Below, in pieces: positions 15,117 to 24,778 of a stretch of 64,000 nucleotides of DNA (its first letter is position 1; each line of letters opens with the position of its first letter). The stretch covers positions 124,001 through 188,000 of the forward strand of contig CAVQBP010000024.1 of NCBI GenBank assembly GCA_963710745.1. The letters run 5' to 3'. Under the pieces are notes generated by a model that saw only the letters and a list, made by a program, of their open reading frames with translations, was not told where the DNA came from and did not search any database. This stretch comes from CAVQBP01 sp963710745. GTDB lineage: Bacteria > Bacteroidota > Ignavibacteria > Ignavibacteriales > Ignavibacteriaceae. A program made the translations under genes and the position numbers.

Positions 15117-16460
15117 TTATGGTAAGACTGTTACCGAGGTAGAGTGTTCATTCACTTTTACAATCTCTGCCTCTTCAGATGCTCCTAAAAATTCTGCTAC
15201 AGGTCCAACCAATTTTTGATAATTTAAAACAGCAGTTACTTTCATTAAACCGGGAGAGGCATCAATCGGAACAGGAAATGTACAGGTTTCAAGTTTTGTT
15301 TCTCTCGGTCCAATTCTATAATCGACTCCCAAAGATTTTGTGTTCCATTGTTGAATTGTCATTCTTCCCTGAGGATCAAAGTAAGGCATTCTAAAAATTC
15401 TGTCTCCGAGAGGAATACCATCCCGTTGAACACCCTTGAAACTCGGATCATCCAGTGCAATACCCATATCCTGGTAAGCGAGTTCATCGCTCCCAATTGT
15501 ATATTCTTCACCTTCAAATCCTTTCTTGTCTACCGGAATATGATATACATTTCCTTTAGCATCAACAGCTTCAACATGCATCCAGACAATTCTATCCTCA
15601 ACAGAACCGGATGGAAATTTATGTCCTGTTTTCTGATTAAAAAGAGCAACCGTAAATTTAACTATCGAACCCGGTTCCACTTCATTTATATCGGGATGAA
15701 TTCTTAATTCTATTGTTCCCCTCACTTTTCCCGGATCATGCGCACCATGAAATAGATGCTGCCTTACATCTGGATACTTATTCCCCATCGATGCCGATAT
15801 TCCGGGTGCATATGTCATATGGCAATCATGACATTTTACTCCCTGCTTGGAATATGGCCCTTCTTTCCACTCAAGATGAGTAGATTTAACCCAAATACCA
15901 TAAGGAGATTTCTCATTATGGCAGGTTCCGCAAAATTCGGCTGTACCGATAAAATCAGATTTTCTCAATATATGTTCCGGAGAGTTTTCGCCCTCTCTTG
16001 GTCCATTTTTTATTTCCCCGGGTTCAGAAACAAAGTTAAAATTATGCGGCACATCCCCTTGAAAACCGGTCATGGTATGGCAAACATCGCAATTGACGGA
16101 TTCATTAGCCATAGACATTTCAGCAGGTTTTGGAGGAGGAACATCACCTGCCATAAAAGCAATTGGTGTATGACATCCATTGCAGCCTGCTTTTACACCT
16201 GCAACTACCGGATCTTTTTCTGCATGCGGAACCGCTAACTTAAAATACTCAACTTCATCCCAATGATGTGTATATGCCTGCGACATCATTGCTTGCTTCC
16301 ATTGCTGATAAAAATCAGTATGACAAGATGTTCCGCAGAATTTTGCTTCCTGGAAATCATCATACTTTTTCGTACCTAAAGCTTCATCCCCTACTTTAAC
16401 CTGGGCATAAATATTTAATAAGAAGATAAACACACAGATTATTAGTTTGATTAGCTTCAT
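15117..16460 (-). CDS. Multiheme c-type cytochrome (cytochrome c554-like)
   Basis: The 447-residue exported protein (signal peptide residues 1-19) has four CxxCH haem sites: CNGCH (92-96), CDVCH (123-127), CGTCH (176-180) and CHDCH (209-213). A fifth site is the unusual CGTSCH (42-47), which has three residues between the cysteines. Several other His residues, such as HH at 64-65, could be distal ligands. The C-terminal half (from about residue 245) has no haem motifs and looks beta-rich. AGAGG lies 7 nt before ATG 16460. The gene leads an operon with the downstream barrel candidate. Likely role: periplasmic or outer-membrane electron transfer; the acceptor is unknown. Confidence 0.85.
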   Translation of the reverse strand: MKLIKLIICVFIFLLNIYAQVKVGDEALGTKKYDDFQEAKFCGTSCHTDFYQQWKQAMMSQAYTHHWDEVEYFKLAVPHAEKDPVVAGVKAGCNGCHTPIAFMAGDVPPPKPAEMSMANESVNCDVCHTMTGFQGDVPHNFNFVSEPGEIKNGPREGENSPEHILRKSDFIGTAEFCGTCHNEKSPYGIWVKSTHLEWKEGPYSKQGVKCHDCHMTYAPGISASMGNKYPDVRQHLFHGAHDPGKVRGTIELRIHPDINEVEPGSIVKFTVALFNQKTGHKFPSGSVEDRIVWMHVEAVDAKGNVYHIPVDKKGFEGEEYTIGSDELAYQDMGIALDDPSFKGVQRDGIPLGDRIFRMPYFDPQGRMTIQQWNTKSLGVDYRIGPRETKLETCTFPVPIDASPGLMKVTAVLNYQKLVGPVAEFLGASEEAEIVKVNEHSTSVTVLP

Positions 16461-16836
16461 AGATGCACCTCTATTTTTTGGTGAATTATCTCACTAGATA
16501 CTTTTGGAGTAATAATAATTATATATGAAGAGGGGTTTTACCGGAAGTAAAATAAATTTATGTATAAACCCCTAAAAAATAGCCCTTTATTTTTTTTGAA
16601 AGATAACCTTTTTTAATAGCAATTTAAAGTCTGTTGTTTATTAATTTGAAATTCTAATACATAAAAACAGACCTTTTGCACATCTTGATTTTAATTTGAA
16701 TATATCATATTATAGTGCTCAAATGTTCACTATTTTTCCAATTGTATATTATCAACCTTGGCTGAAATTTTTTGACTTTTGAATTTTTCAGCCATAGGCT
16801 GATCAGCCTTTGGCTGAGACTTTTGACTTTAAACAA
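16461..16836. other. Divergent intergenic region with clustered GGCTGA/TCAGCC repeats
   Basis: This gap separates the divergent cytochrome and dinB genes and should hold both promoters; no convincing -35/-10 pair was picked. Close to dinB the word GGCTGA or its complement occurs five times: 16760-16765, 16788-16793, 16797-16802, 16803-16808 and 16812-16817. The third and fourth copies form a perfect 12-bp palindrome, GGCTGATCAGCC (16797-16808). A longer direct repeat (TTGGCTGA..TTTTGACTTT) also flanks it. An operator controlling dinB is possible. Confidence 0.5.
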
Positions 16837-17980
16837 ATGAGAACAATTTTTCACTTAGATCTTGATGCATTTTTTGTATCGGTAGAAAGGATATTTGATC
16901 CGAAGCTTGAAGGGAAAGCTGTAATTGTAGGCGGCGATCCTCATGGCAGAGGTGTCGTAGCAGCATGTTCTTATGAAGCACGTAAGTTCGGGCTCCATTC
17001 AGCTATGCCGATACGAACTGCTTTTAAGCTTTGTCCACACGGAATCTACCTGCACGGTCATCATGGTGAATATTCAAATTATTCTAAAGCTGTAAAAAAT
17101 ATTCTTGAGAAATATGCACCCTCGATAGAACAGGCTTCGATAGATGAATTTTATATGGACTTTACCGGCTGTCAGAATATTTACGGCCCCTTTTATGATT
17201 TCGCCCGTTTCATTCAGAATGAAATAGATAGGAAATTATCCCTTCCCTGTTCTATTGGAATTGGTACAAATAAAACTATTGCAAAGATCGCTTCCGATTT
17301 CAAAAAGCCAAAAGGAATTATGTTGGTTGAGCCGGGAGATGAAAAAAAATTTTTATCCGATTCTACCAGCAGAAAAGATGCCGGGTATCGGGAAGGCTAC
17401 ACTGCAATATCTCCAGAACAGAGGAATTTATACCGTAGGAGACATTGCAAATCTTCCGCAGGATTTTTTTGCAGCCGCCTTTGGGAAATTCGGAATTGAC
17501 TTGTGGAAAAAAGCAAACGGTATGGGAACAGAATACTTATCTGTTGAACGGGAACAAAAAAGTATTTCAAAAGAAACAACATTCGGCAGTGATATAAACA
17601 ATAAAAAATTTGTTGAAAATATTTTGTTTGACCTTGCAGGGAAGGTCTGCCAGACTTTAAGGGATAACGATTTTCATACATCTACAGTTACTGTTAAAAT
17701 AAGATATTCCGATTTTAAAACAATCACACGCGCCCAAACAATAAAGCATACAAATGATGATAGAATAATTTTTGAAACTGCCTTAAATATATTCAGGAAG
17801 TCATACACTAGAAGAGTTTCTTTAAGATTAATAGGTATAAAATTAACCGGTTTTAGTTTATCATCTTACCAGGAAAATCTGTTTGACAAAACAGAAGCTG
17901 CAAGGAAAAAACTTATTGAAGCAGTAAATTCAATAAGGAATAAATACGGCTACGCTTCCATAGAAATGGGAAATTATTAA
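16837..17980 (+). pseudogene. dinB: DNA polymerase IV (DinB), single-base frameshift
   Basis: DinB is the Y-family translesion polymerase. The first part reads HLDLDAFFVSVE (catalytic Asp), GGDPHGRGVVAACSYEAR, ASIDEFYMDF (catalytic Asp-Glu) and CSIGIGTNKTIAKIASDFKKP. The frame then breaks near 17342-17354, inside A8T5. The continuation in the next frame gives ILPAEKMPGIGKATLQYL (HhH) and a complete little-finger domain ending at 17980. One extra base accounts for everything: 1144 nt minus one gives 380 residues, the normal length. The start is ATG 16837, because the upstream TTG 16810 adds non-conserved residues. It could be a sequencing indel, a recent mutation or slippage on the A-run; the sequence alone does not decide. 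Confidence 0.85.
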
Positions 17981-18061
17981 AATTCACCTTGTACCAAATA
18001 ATTGATAAAGATAAAATAATACCGGTCGATATAGGCAGTCACGATGAAGTTTATTAATAAA

Positions 18062-18787
18062 TCAGGTTGGTTTATTATTTATATAATTATAATCCCGTAT
18101 GATAGTCTGCAAAAAAGTAAGCGGTCTTAAATCTGTGGTTATACCAAGTTTTTCGAGAAAGACTTTTTTACATTTAGTAACTATTCTGTCAAACATAAAT
18201 GGATCATCTATCTTCGAAACTCTTTCAAGAACTTCCTTAATTAATCCAATATCCTTATCATTCAAAATCGTTACCTGAGGATATCTTGGTGTATAATCCT
18301 CTTTTACTTTTATCAATATTGTATCATCCAGAGAAGCTTCATCTTTCAGTTTGATAATTGTTGTATTTGCGGCTAAATCCCCGAGCCGCTGTCCTTTACC
18401 ATTAATTAAAATAGTGATAAGTGCTACAGAACCATAAGTAAACCAGATATCGATAGGACGAAGAATCCATCTCAAAAAATAGCTAAGGAAATTAGGCTGA
18501 CTCCCATCAAGCTTTACTACTTTTATTTTCCTTATCTTTTTTCCAAACGACTGTCCGTTTAGAAAAGCTTCACATAAAAGATCATAGAAAAAAGCAGGGA
18601 TATACAGGATGATTATTCCTGCAACTCCTAATCTCAATTTCAATTGAGATATTAGTAATACTAAAGCAATTGTATAACCGATTAAAATTAAAAGATCAAT
18701 AAGCGTTGCAATAATCCTGTCGCCGACACTGCCGGTTTTATATTCAATAGTTACATTCTGTGTTGTTTCAATCTGGATTTCGTGCAT
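18062..18787 (-). CDS. RDD-family membrane protein
   Basis: The 241-residue protein has the RDD signature: GSVGDRIIATLIDLLILIGY in the first membrane helix (Arg-Asp-Asp type positions), a second helix near residues 45-68, then LNGQSFGKKIRKIKVVK and a third helix. A soluble C-terminal tail of about 110 residues follows. RDD proteins are inner-membrane proteins of mostly unknown function. It is the last gene of the MoxR/DUF58 cluster (22-nt gap to DUF58), where RDD genes commonly occur. Confidence 0.85.
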   Translation of the reverse strand: MHEIQIETTQNVTIEYKTGSVGDRIIATLIDLLILIGYTIALVLLISQLKLRLGVAGIIILYIPAFFYDLLCEAFLNGQSFGKKIRKIKVVKLDGSQPNFLSYFLRWILRPIDIWFTYGSVALITILINGKGQRLGDLAANTTIIKLKDEASLDDTILIKVKEDYTPRYPQVTILNDKDIGLIKEVLERVSKIDDPFMFDRIVTKCKKVFLEKLGITTDLRPLTFLQTIIRDYNYINNKPT

Positions 18788-18809
18788 ATCATCATTAATT
18801 TTTCATCAA

Positions 18810-20141
18810 TTATATCAAACTGCGTGCCTTAAGTTCAAGATATTTATTTATAGTATTAACAGATAATTTTTCCGGCGGAGTTAAAATGGAATGAATTTTA
18901 TACCTGTTAAGTTCTTTAACAACCTGTCTTTTTTCAAAAGCAAATTTTTCCCCGATCGTTTTCACATAAATTTCTTCCGTACTTTCCGGTTCTTTTTCCA
19001 GCAGAGATTTTAGTTCTGTATTTTCAAAGAATATAACAACAACCAGGTGACTTGCAGTTAAACGGCGTATAAAATGCAGCTGCCGTTTTAATGCATCTAT
19101 TGTCTCAAAATTTGTATATAGCAATATTAAACTTCTATGGGTTATCTTTGATAATAATATTGAACAGAGAGATTCAAAATCCGATTCAAGAAAATCAGTA
19201 GTCTGTTTATATAACAATTCAAGAATTTTATGCATTTGAATTGAACGGTTTTCAGCTGGAAGTATATTTCCGATTTTATTAGAAAAAGTAACAACACCGG
19301 CTTTGTCATCTTTGTGAAGTGCAATATTAGAAATTACTAAACTTGTATTTATGGCGTAATCTAGAAGACTCATCCCGTTAAAGGGCATTTTCATTGTCCT
19401 TCCCATATCAATTACATTAAAGACCTGCTGTGATTTTTCATCCTGGTAATTATTTACCATCAGCAGATTCTTTCTGGCCGTTGCCTTCCAGTTTATTGTT
19501 CTATAGTCATCTCCGGTTACATATTCTTTAATCTGTTCAAACTCTGTTGAATGTCCTATCTTCCGGATTCTTTTAATGCCGACATCAGAAAGTCTGTTTG
19601 AAATTGCAAACAACTCATATTTGCGCATCTGTATATATGAAGGATAAACGGGAATAATTTTATCACCTGAGAATTGAAATTTTCTTAAAACCAATCTTAA
19701 AGGAGAAGAAATAAACAGGTTTATATTTCCGAAATTATATTCCCCCCGTTTTACAGGCTTTAATTTATATGAAATTATTTTATTCTCCCCCGGCAATAGA
19801 CTTGATGTAAATTGGAAATTCCTTACCTGGAATTGAAAAGGAATTTCATCTATAATTTTTACATTTACTTTAAAATTAAAAAAATTTTCTACATAGATTT
19901 TAATTTCATTATCATCTCCGTTGGACAGTCTTATTGGAGTTTCCCTTAATGCAAACATCCCTTTTTTTTCCCGGAATAGGATTACAGCATCTACAATAGT
20001 CAAAATTAAAAAGACATAAAATGCCAGCTGGGCAAGGAAAAAAATCTCCTTAAAGAAATATCCCAGTACAAATAAAAATACAATTCCCCAAATATAGATG
20101 AAGAAATTTGAATTTAGGTAAAAAGCTTTTATTACTTTCAC
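18810..20141 (-). CDS. DUF58 domain-containing protein (MoxR partner)
   Basis: This 443-residue protein has two N-terminal membrane helices (about residues 12-50), a beta-rich region, and the DUF58 core FEQIKEYVTGDDYRTINWKATARKN (split here at residues 203-227). A degenerate von Willebrand A-like domain follows (VFNVIDMGRTMKMPFNG). It uses a GTG start whose G overlaps the stop of moxR (TAGTG), indicating translational coupling. MoxR ATPases and DUF58/VWA proteins act together in maturation or assembly of membrane or periplasmic complexes. The substrate is not known. Confidence 0.9.
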   Translation of the reverse strand: MKVIKAFYLNSNFFIYIWGIVFLFVLGYFFKEIFFLAQLAFYVFLILTIVDAVILFREKKGMFALRETPIRLSNGDDNEIKIYVENFFNFKVNVKIIDEIPFQFQVRNFQFTSSLLPGENKIISYKLKPVKRGEYNFGNINLFISSPLRLVLRKFQFSGDKIIPVYPSYIQMRKYELFAISNRLSDVGIKRIRKIGHSTEFEQIKEYVTGDDYRTINWKATARKNLLMVNNYQDEKSQQVFNVIDMGRTMKMPFNGMSLLDYAINTSLVISNIALHKDDKAGVVTFSNKIGNILPAENRSIQMHKILELLYKQTTDFLESDFESLCSILLSKITHRSLILLYTNFETIDALKRQLHFIRRLTASHLVVVIFFENTELKSLLEKEPESTEEIYVKTIGEKFAFEKRQVVKELNRYKIHSILTPPEKLSVNTINKYLELKARSLI

Positions 20142-21122
20142 TATCGCGGAACCTCAATTTTATCAACTATTGATTTGATAACTTCTTCCGGAACTGAACC
20201 TTCCATTTCCTTTTCTGGTGTTAGAAGAATTCTATGCCGTAGTGCAGGATAAACTACTTCTCTAACATCATCGGGAGTAATAAAATCGCGTCCGTTCATA
20301 ACGGCAAAAGCTTTCGCTCCTGATAAAATAGAAAGCGATGCCCTTGGTGAGCCGCCTAAATATAAATCATTATTGTTTCGAGTGTTATGAACTATTTGCG
20401 CAATATACTTAGCAATGTTTTCATCGATATGAATATCCCTCACTTTATTCCTGAAATTTACCAGGTTATCCGGAGAAAGGACAGGCAGGATCATACTTAA
20501 ATCATTAGCATTTTTCCTGTTGTGAAGATCAAGAAGTATCTTTGCTTCATCTTCAAGCGAAGGGTAACTAATATTTACTTTAAATAAGAACCTATCAAGC
20601 TCTGCTTCAGGAAGTCGATAAGTGCCTTCATGCTCAATAGGATTCTGAGTGGCAAAAACAATAAATGGATTTTCCATCAGGTAAGGTATTTCCATCAATA
20701 CTTATTTGTCTTTCTTCCATCACCTCAAATAAAGCCGACTGGGTTTTAGCAGGAGCTCGATTTATTTCATCAATCAGAATTATATTTGAAAAGATCGGAC
20801 CTTTATTGAATTCAAATTCAGAAGTTTTCATATTGAAAATTGAAGTGCCTATAATATCCGATGGCATTAAGTCGGGGGTAAATTGAATTCTGCCAAAACC
20901 ACTAGAAATTGTCTTTGCCAGGATTTTTGCAATTAATGTTTTAGCTATTCCGGGAACTCCTTCAATAAGCACATGACCGTCTGCTAAAACCGAAGCAATT
21001 AACAAATCTATAACTTCTTCCTGACCAACAATGATCTTCCTAAACTCATCTTTAATTTTGTTAACAGCTTCATGAACATCACTTAAATCGGTTCTGCTTT
21101 GAAATTTACTCTGCTCTTCCAT
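20141..21122 (-). pseudogene. moxR: MoxR-family AAA+ ATPase, single-base frameshift
   Basis: The first 150 residues show IVGQEEVIDLLIASVLADGH, Walker A GVPGIAKT, FTPDLMPSDIIGT, Walker B LIDEINRAPAKTQSALFEVM and EERQISIDGNT. The frame then breaks at 20683-20684 (sense CCTTACC, one T too many). The next frame continues perfectly with NPFIVFATQNPIEHEGTY (sensor 1), LPEAELDRF and the lid domain to 20141. Deleting one base gives 326 residues, a normal MoxR length with all motifs. The indel is not in a long homopolymer. The gene is co-directional and overlapping with DUF58 and the DUF4350 gene. Confidence 0.85.
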
Positions 21123-22300
21123 ATATACCTGCTTTTTTATAAAATGATTCTATTAATAAGTTAATATGTTTTAATTCCTTTTCTTTTACTTTGGGAAGAA
21201 TTTCAATATAACTAATATATTTAAATATTGATTTCACTTCTTTTAATTCTACTCCAGATCTGATAGAAATTTTCTCGATAGTATCTTCAGTAATTTCATC
21301 CATTCTTATATAATACCTGCTTCTGATTTGATCCAAAAGATATCGTATTTTTTTCTCCGCGATGTTTTTATGATTCTTCCTACTGGTAATAAAGCTTCCC
21401 GATTATTCCTGCAAATTCCAAAGTACTGTTCTGCAGCGGATTTATTTCGGGAATAATTCTTTGTTTCCTTTTTCCTTCAAAAATGATATAAAAAAGTATC
21501 GAAAATATCAGCAGGTAGTAAGCCCATTTCAATGGCTGAGTACTCAAAATAAATCTCAACGGTGTTCTTACAGAACCCCTGCCTGTTTTATAGTATTCGT
21601 CCCAGAAAACCGTTTTACTTACCGGTAAATAAGAAAGGGATTTAAAAACATAGCCGGAATTTAGTGAATCTAACATATTATAATTCGTAAAAGCTATTGG
21701 GACAGCATTTAAATAAAAATTTCCTTTACCGAATTTTATTTTAATAAAATTAGTTTTATTATCATTATCAAATCCTAAGGCAATAGTTTTAGCTGTATCA
21801 AAATCTGTAAAAAAATAATCCAGGGGAGAATCTTTAAAAACATACGGGAAATCATTTTTTAATTCACTATTTGAGAAATTAACTTTAATTGAATCGTTCC
21901 CGATATAACTAAGATTTGTCGCTACTTTAAGAGTGTCTGATAACTTCCCTCTAATAAAATTTGCAGCCACAAATACATTGTTTCCTTCACTCACATAATC
22001 CAGTAATTCTTTTATGTCCAGTTCATCAGGTGCAAAAGTATTATTTATAAAGATATAGTTTGAATTTTTGTAAGCTTTATCCTTTAATATATTGTATACC
22101 GGATATTGAGGTATCCGAATATTTTCATCTGGAAATAATTCAGGTAGAACATTATAAAGGATAAAGCTGCCGTAAGGAATTTTATCATCTTTTGAAAAGC
22201 TTAATGACCAGTCAATCCCCTTTGGCTCTGTTATCCTTACAATGATAAAGAGTAAAAATGTTAATAAGAAGAAAATTATAAATTTAGAATATTTTTTCAT
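21106..22300 (-). pseudogene. DUF4350 domain-containing membrane protein, single-base frameshift
   Basis: The main frame (22300 down to 21380) gives a membrane helix (residues 7-22), the DUF4350 periplasmic domain (GSFILYNVLPELFP, NTFAPDELDIKELLDYV, KTVFWDEYYKTGRG), a second membrane helix near residue 265 and FAGIIGKLYYQ, then TAG. One extra base at 21382 (sense CAG-T-AGG) causes that stop. Removing it restores RKNHKNIAEKKIRYLLDQIR and the rest to 21106, for 397 residues. The family's usual helical tail is exactly this part. The 3' end overlaps the moxR start by 17 nt. Confidence 0.75.
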
Positions 22301-22998
22301 CTCTCCGTCTGCAGTGAATTCTGGAAATTCATAAAACTATTTTTTGTCTCTTCAAAGACAGATTCTGCTATTGGCATTTCCCCGTACCAAATCCACTCGA
22401 AAAGATAAGTTAACTTTTCAAAATGTTTTTTTAGTTTTTCTTCTTTTATTTCCCTGACATAGTTTTGATTGGTTTTATTTATTTTCCAATCAATCAGCTT
22501 TCTATCAGATAATAGCTTAAGCGTTTTAAGATAATACAATCTTACTGCTATTCTAAAGTCTGATTCAGATACGGCTTCGGTTATTAAATTATCAAAATTG
22601 ATTTCATTTATATCTTCTTTTATTTCCTTAAAACCTGGGATCTTGCTTTCTTTGCTGAAATAAAATAAACCTCTCAATTTCGATTTATTAAGAACCAGGG
22701 TTATAATAATGACAGCAGCAAGAATAATTATATATCCCAGATATTCTTGAAAGAAACCGAATGCCTTTGTCCCCATCAATTTTGATAATTTGCTGCCGAC
22801 CCATGTCCAGAAAGCATCCCACCAGTTCTGTGATTGTGTTTCATTGTAAATAAATTCTTTATCCGATTTAAATTTTGCGATTGAACTTTCAGAAGGTATT
22901 CTTACTTCTATTTTAGAACTATCAATGATAAGCTGTTTGTCATCTGCATGTGAAGTAAAGGAGATAAATGCTATGAAAAGAATTATTAAAATTTTCAC
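22297..22998 (-). CDS. DUF4129-like membrane protein of the MoxR cluster
   Basis: The 233-residue protein has a signal peptide (residues 1-18), a periplasmic part with WWDAFWTWVGSKLSKL, one membrane helix (about residues 88-104) and a cytoplasmic C-terminal domain. That domain contains FRIAVRLYYLKTLKLLSDRKLIDWKINKTN, split across residues 147-176, and ends with LFEWIWYGE, which is the DUF4129 pattern. DUF4129 proteins are standard members of MoxR-DUF58 operons. Its stop overlaps the start of the DUF4350 gene by ATGA. Confidence 0.75.
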   Translation of the reverse strand: MKILIILFIAFISFTSHADDKQLIIDSSKIEVRIPSESSIAKFKSDKEFIYNETQSQNWWDAFWTWVGSKLSKLMGTKAFGFFQEYLGYIIILAAVIIITLVLNKSKLRGLFYFSKESKIPGFKEIKEDINEINFDNLITEAVSESDFRIAVRLYYLKTLKLLSDRKLIDWKINKTNQNYVREIKEEKLKKHFEKLTYLFEWIWYGEMPIAESVFEETKNSFMNFQNSLQTER

Positions 22999-23005
22999 TT
23001 CAATA

Positions 23006-23815
23006 CTAAATAGTTTCTAATTTTTCCATTAAACCGGTTGCTTCTTTCTTTTCAACCAAACTGAAATAGTGCAAAGATATTCCAATAAGTACGATTGCAT
23101 AAAAGAAATAGCTGATAGAAGCTACGATTGATGTAATTGTCATTAATGTTCTGTTAAAGGATATTTGACCGTTTTGCATATGAAGCAGTCCTATAAACAT
23201 TGCAATATATTGAGGTATTAAGAATAAAAATGTAAAGAAATACTGGATTACAGAAAAAATTAATAATAATGCGAAAGTAAACCACCAGTTACCAGAAATT
23301 AAATACCTGCATCTGCTTATCGAATCAAAGAAAGAACGCTTTTCCTGTATTCTAACTATATAAATAATCGTAAAAATAATACCCAGATAAATTCCCGGAA
23401 TAATTAACAGAAGAGTAGCAAATACCAATATTATTGAAATACCAAGAGTTGTTAAAAGGATCATCGGCAAATTTTTCTTTACGCTTTCCCAGACATCATT
23501 CACATCATATTCATCCGGATTTCTTTCCAGATATAAATTTATATATGAATATGTTACAGCCAGAATTAATTGAAAAGAGATAAAGATGAAAAAATAATAA
23601 ACCAATGCAGAAGGGATAAAGCTTCCAAAACTGCTTTTAAGTGAAAAAATATTTGATTGATAAAATCCTGCAGCAATACCGGTTAAGAATATTGCGGGAC
23701 CAGCTATAAACAAAAGAGATAAAAACAGTTTTTTAAAATTCTGCCTGATAAATGTGAATGTAGTATTTAACAGATCACCGAAATCACGTACTTTTCTAAA
23801 TTCTATCTTTTCCAT
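23006..23815 (-). CDS. Polytopic membrane protein, function unknown
   Basis: The 269-residue protein begins with a short polar segment (FRKVRDFGDLLNTTFTFIRQNFKKL), followed by about six membrane helices. This start resembles membrane proteins related to the GlpQ-linked (GDPD membrane) domain family, but no catalytic residues are visible. It overlaps the SpoIIM-like gene by 20 nt and lies 8 nt before the DUF4129 gene, so it belongs to the MoxR cluster. Confidence 0.65.
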   Translation of the reverse strand: MEKIEFRKVRDFGDLLNTTFTFIRQNFKKLFLSLLFIAGPAIFLTGIAAGFYQSNIFSLKSSFGSFIPSALVYYFFIFISFQLILAVTYSYINLYLERNPDEYDVNDVWESVKKNLPMILLTTLGISIILVFATLLLIIPGIYLGIIFTIIYIVRIQEKRSFFDSISRCRYLISGNWWFTFALLLIFSVIQYFFTFLFLIPQYIAMFIGLLHMQNGQISFNRTLMTITSIVASISYFFYAIVLIGISLHYFSLVEKKEATGLMEKLETI

Positions 23816-24770
23816 GGGAACCCCTTGAAACGATTTTTCTTGGATAAATAATTACATACCATATTATAAATGAGAATGAACCGAATATAATTAACATGCT
23901 GACAGGTAAGGGCATATCGGTATATCTTGTAACAAATGATTCAAAAAATCCAGCTGTTATAAAAATAGGGATTAAACCTATTATAATTTTTATTCCGTCT
24001 TTTGCTCCATTGATAAAAGATTTCCTTCTTGTATAAGTGCCCGGGAATAAAATACTTTTCCCCAGAAGAAGACCGGCACTACCTGCAATAATTATAGAAG
24101 AAATTTCCAGGACACCATGTATCCAGACAGTTAATAATGATTGTGTTAAAACTCCATGCTGAAAGAAAAAACATTCAAATGAACCAAGCATAATTCCATT
24201 TGTAAACAACATATAGCCGGTTCCGAATGCCAGAAGAATTCCCGCCATAAATGTATAAAAAGATACAACAATATTGTTGAAAGTAATTCCCATAAACATA
24301 TCTACCTGGTTCATCTTTTTATATACAGCCATTGGATCCCCTTTGGCTATGTTTTCCATTGTCATATTAACGTAGGAATCGCCCAGGATCAGTCTTACAA
24401 ATTTATCATCATTTGCCGTAGATATTATCCCGATTAAAAGTGAAACAAAAAAAATTAAAAAAGAAATAAGAAGTAATTTACGATGCGTATAAAAAAGAAG
24501 CGGGAGCTCATCTTTCCAGAATTTTACAAACCTTCCCTTCTCCTCTTTTTTATTTTTATAAATGCTTTGGTGTACTTTAGCAGTCAGTGAATTCAAATAT
24601 TTATAAGTTTTACTTCCCGGGTAAAAAGTCCTTGCATAGGAAAGATCATCGGTAAGCTGTATAAAAAGTTCAGCAAGAAGATCGGGATCTTTATTTTCTT
24701 TTACTGAAATTAAGGCTTCAAACTTTTTCCATTTCTCTGCATTATTTTTTAGGAACACTATTTCCCGCAT
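23796..24770 (-). CDS. Stage II sporulation protein M / DUF95-like membrane protein
   Basis: The 324-residue protein has a soluble N-terminal helical region (FLKNNAEKWKKFEALI, then YLNSLTAKVHQSIYKNKKEE) and then several membrane helices. The family-typical NNIVVSFYTFMAGILLAFGT, FFQHGVLTQSLLTVWIHGVLEI (residues split) and a C-terminal helix pair are present. SpoIIM-like proteins recur beside MoxR/DUF58 clusters in non-sporulating Bacteroidetes relatives. No sporulation function should be inferred from the name. It is 8 nt downstream of apt. Confidence 0.85.
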   Translation of the reverse strand: MREIVFLKNNAEKWKKFEALISVKENKDPDLLAELFIQLTDDLSYARTFYPGSKTYKYLNSLTAKVHQSIYKNKKEEKGRFVKFWKDELPLLFYTHRKLLLISFLIFFVSLLIGIISTANDDKFVRLILGDSYVNMTMENIAKGDPMAVYKKMNQVDMFMGITFNNIVVSFYTFMAGILLAFGTGYMLFTNGIMLGSFECFFFQHGVLTQSLLTVWIHGVLEISSIIIAGSAGLLLGKSILFPGTYTRRKSFINGAKDGIKIIIGLIPIFITAGFFESFVTRYTDMPLPVSMLIIFGSFSFIIWYVIIYPRKIVSRGSHGKDRI

Positions 24771-24778
24771 ATTACGTA

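Noticed and set aside
15756..16238. 160-codon open frame on the plus strand opposite the multiheme cytochrome
   Set aside because: It lies wholly antisense to a gene with haem motifs and has no recognisable domain; it is a frame shadow.
18062..24770. MoxR/DUF58/RDD/SpoIIM cluster as a new defence island
   Set aside because: This gene set is a widely conserved membrane-linked cluster in Bacteroidetes relatives, with no nuclease, toxin or mobile-element features.
23796..24770. SpoIIM-like gene as evidence of sporulation
   Set aside because: DUF95/SpoIIM-like proteins occur in many non-sporulating bacteria, and no other sporulation gene is present.
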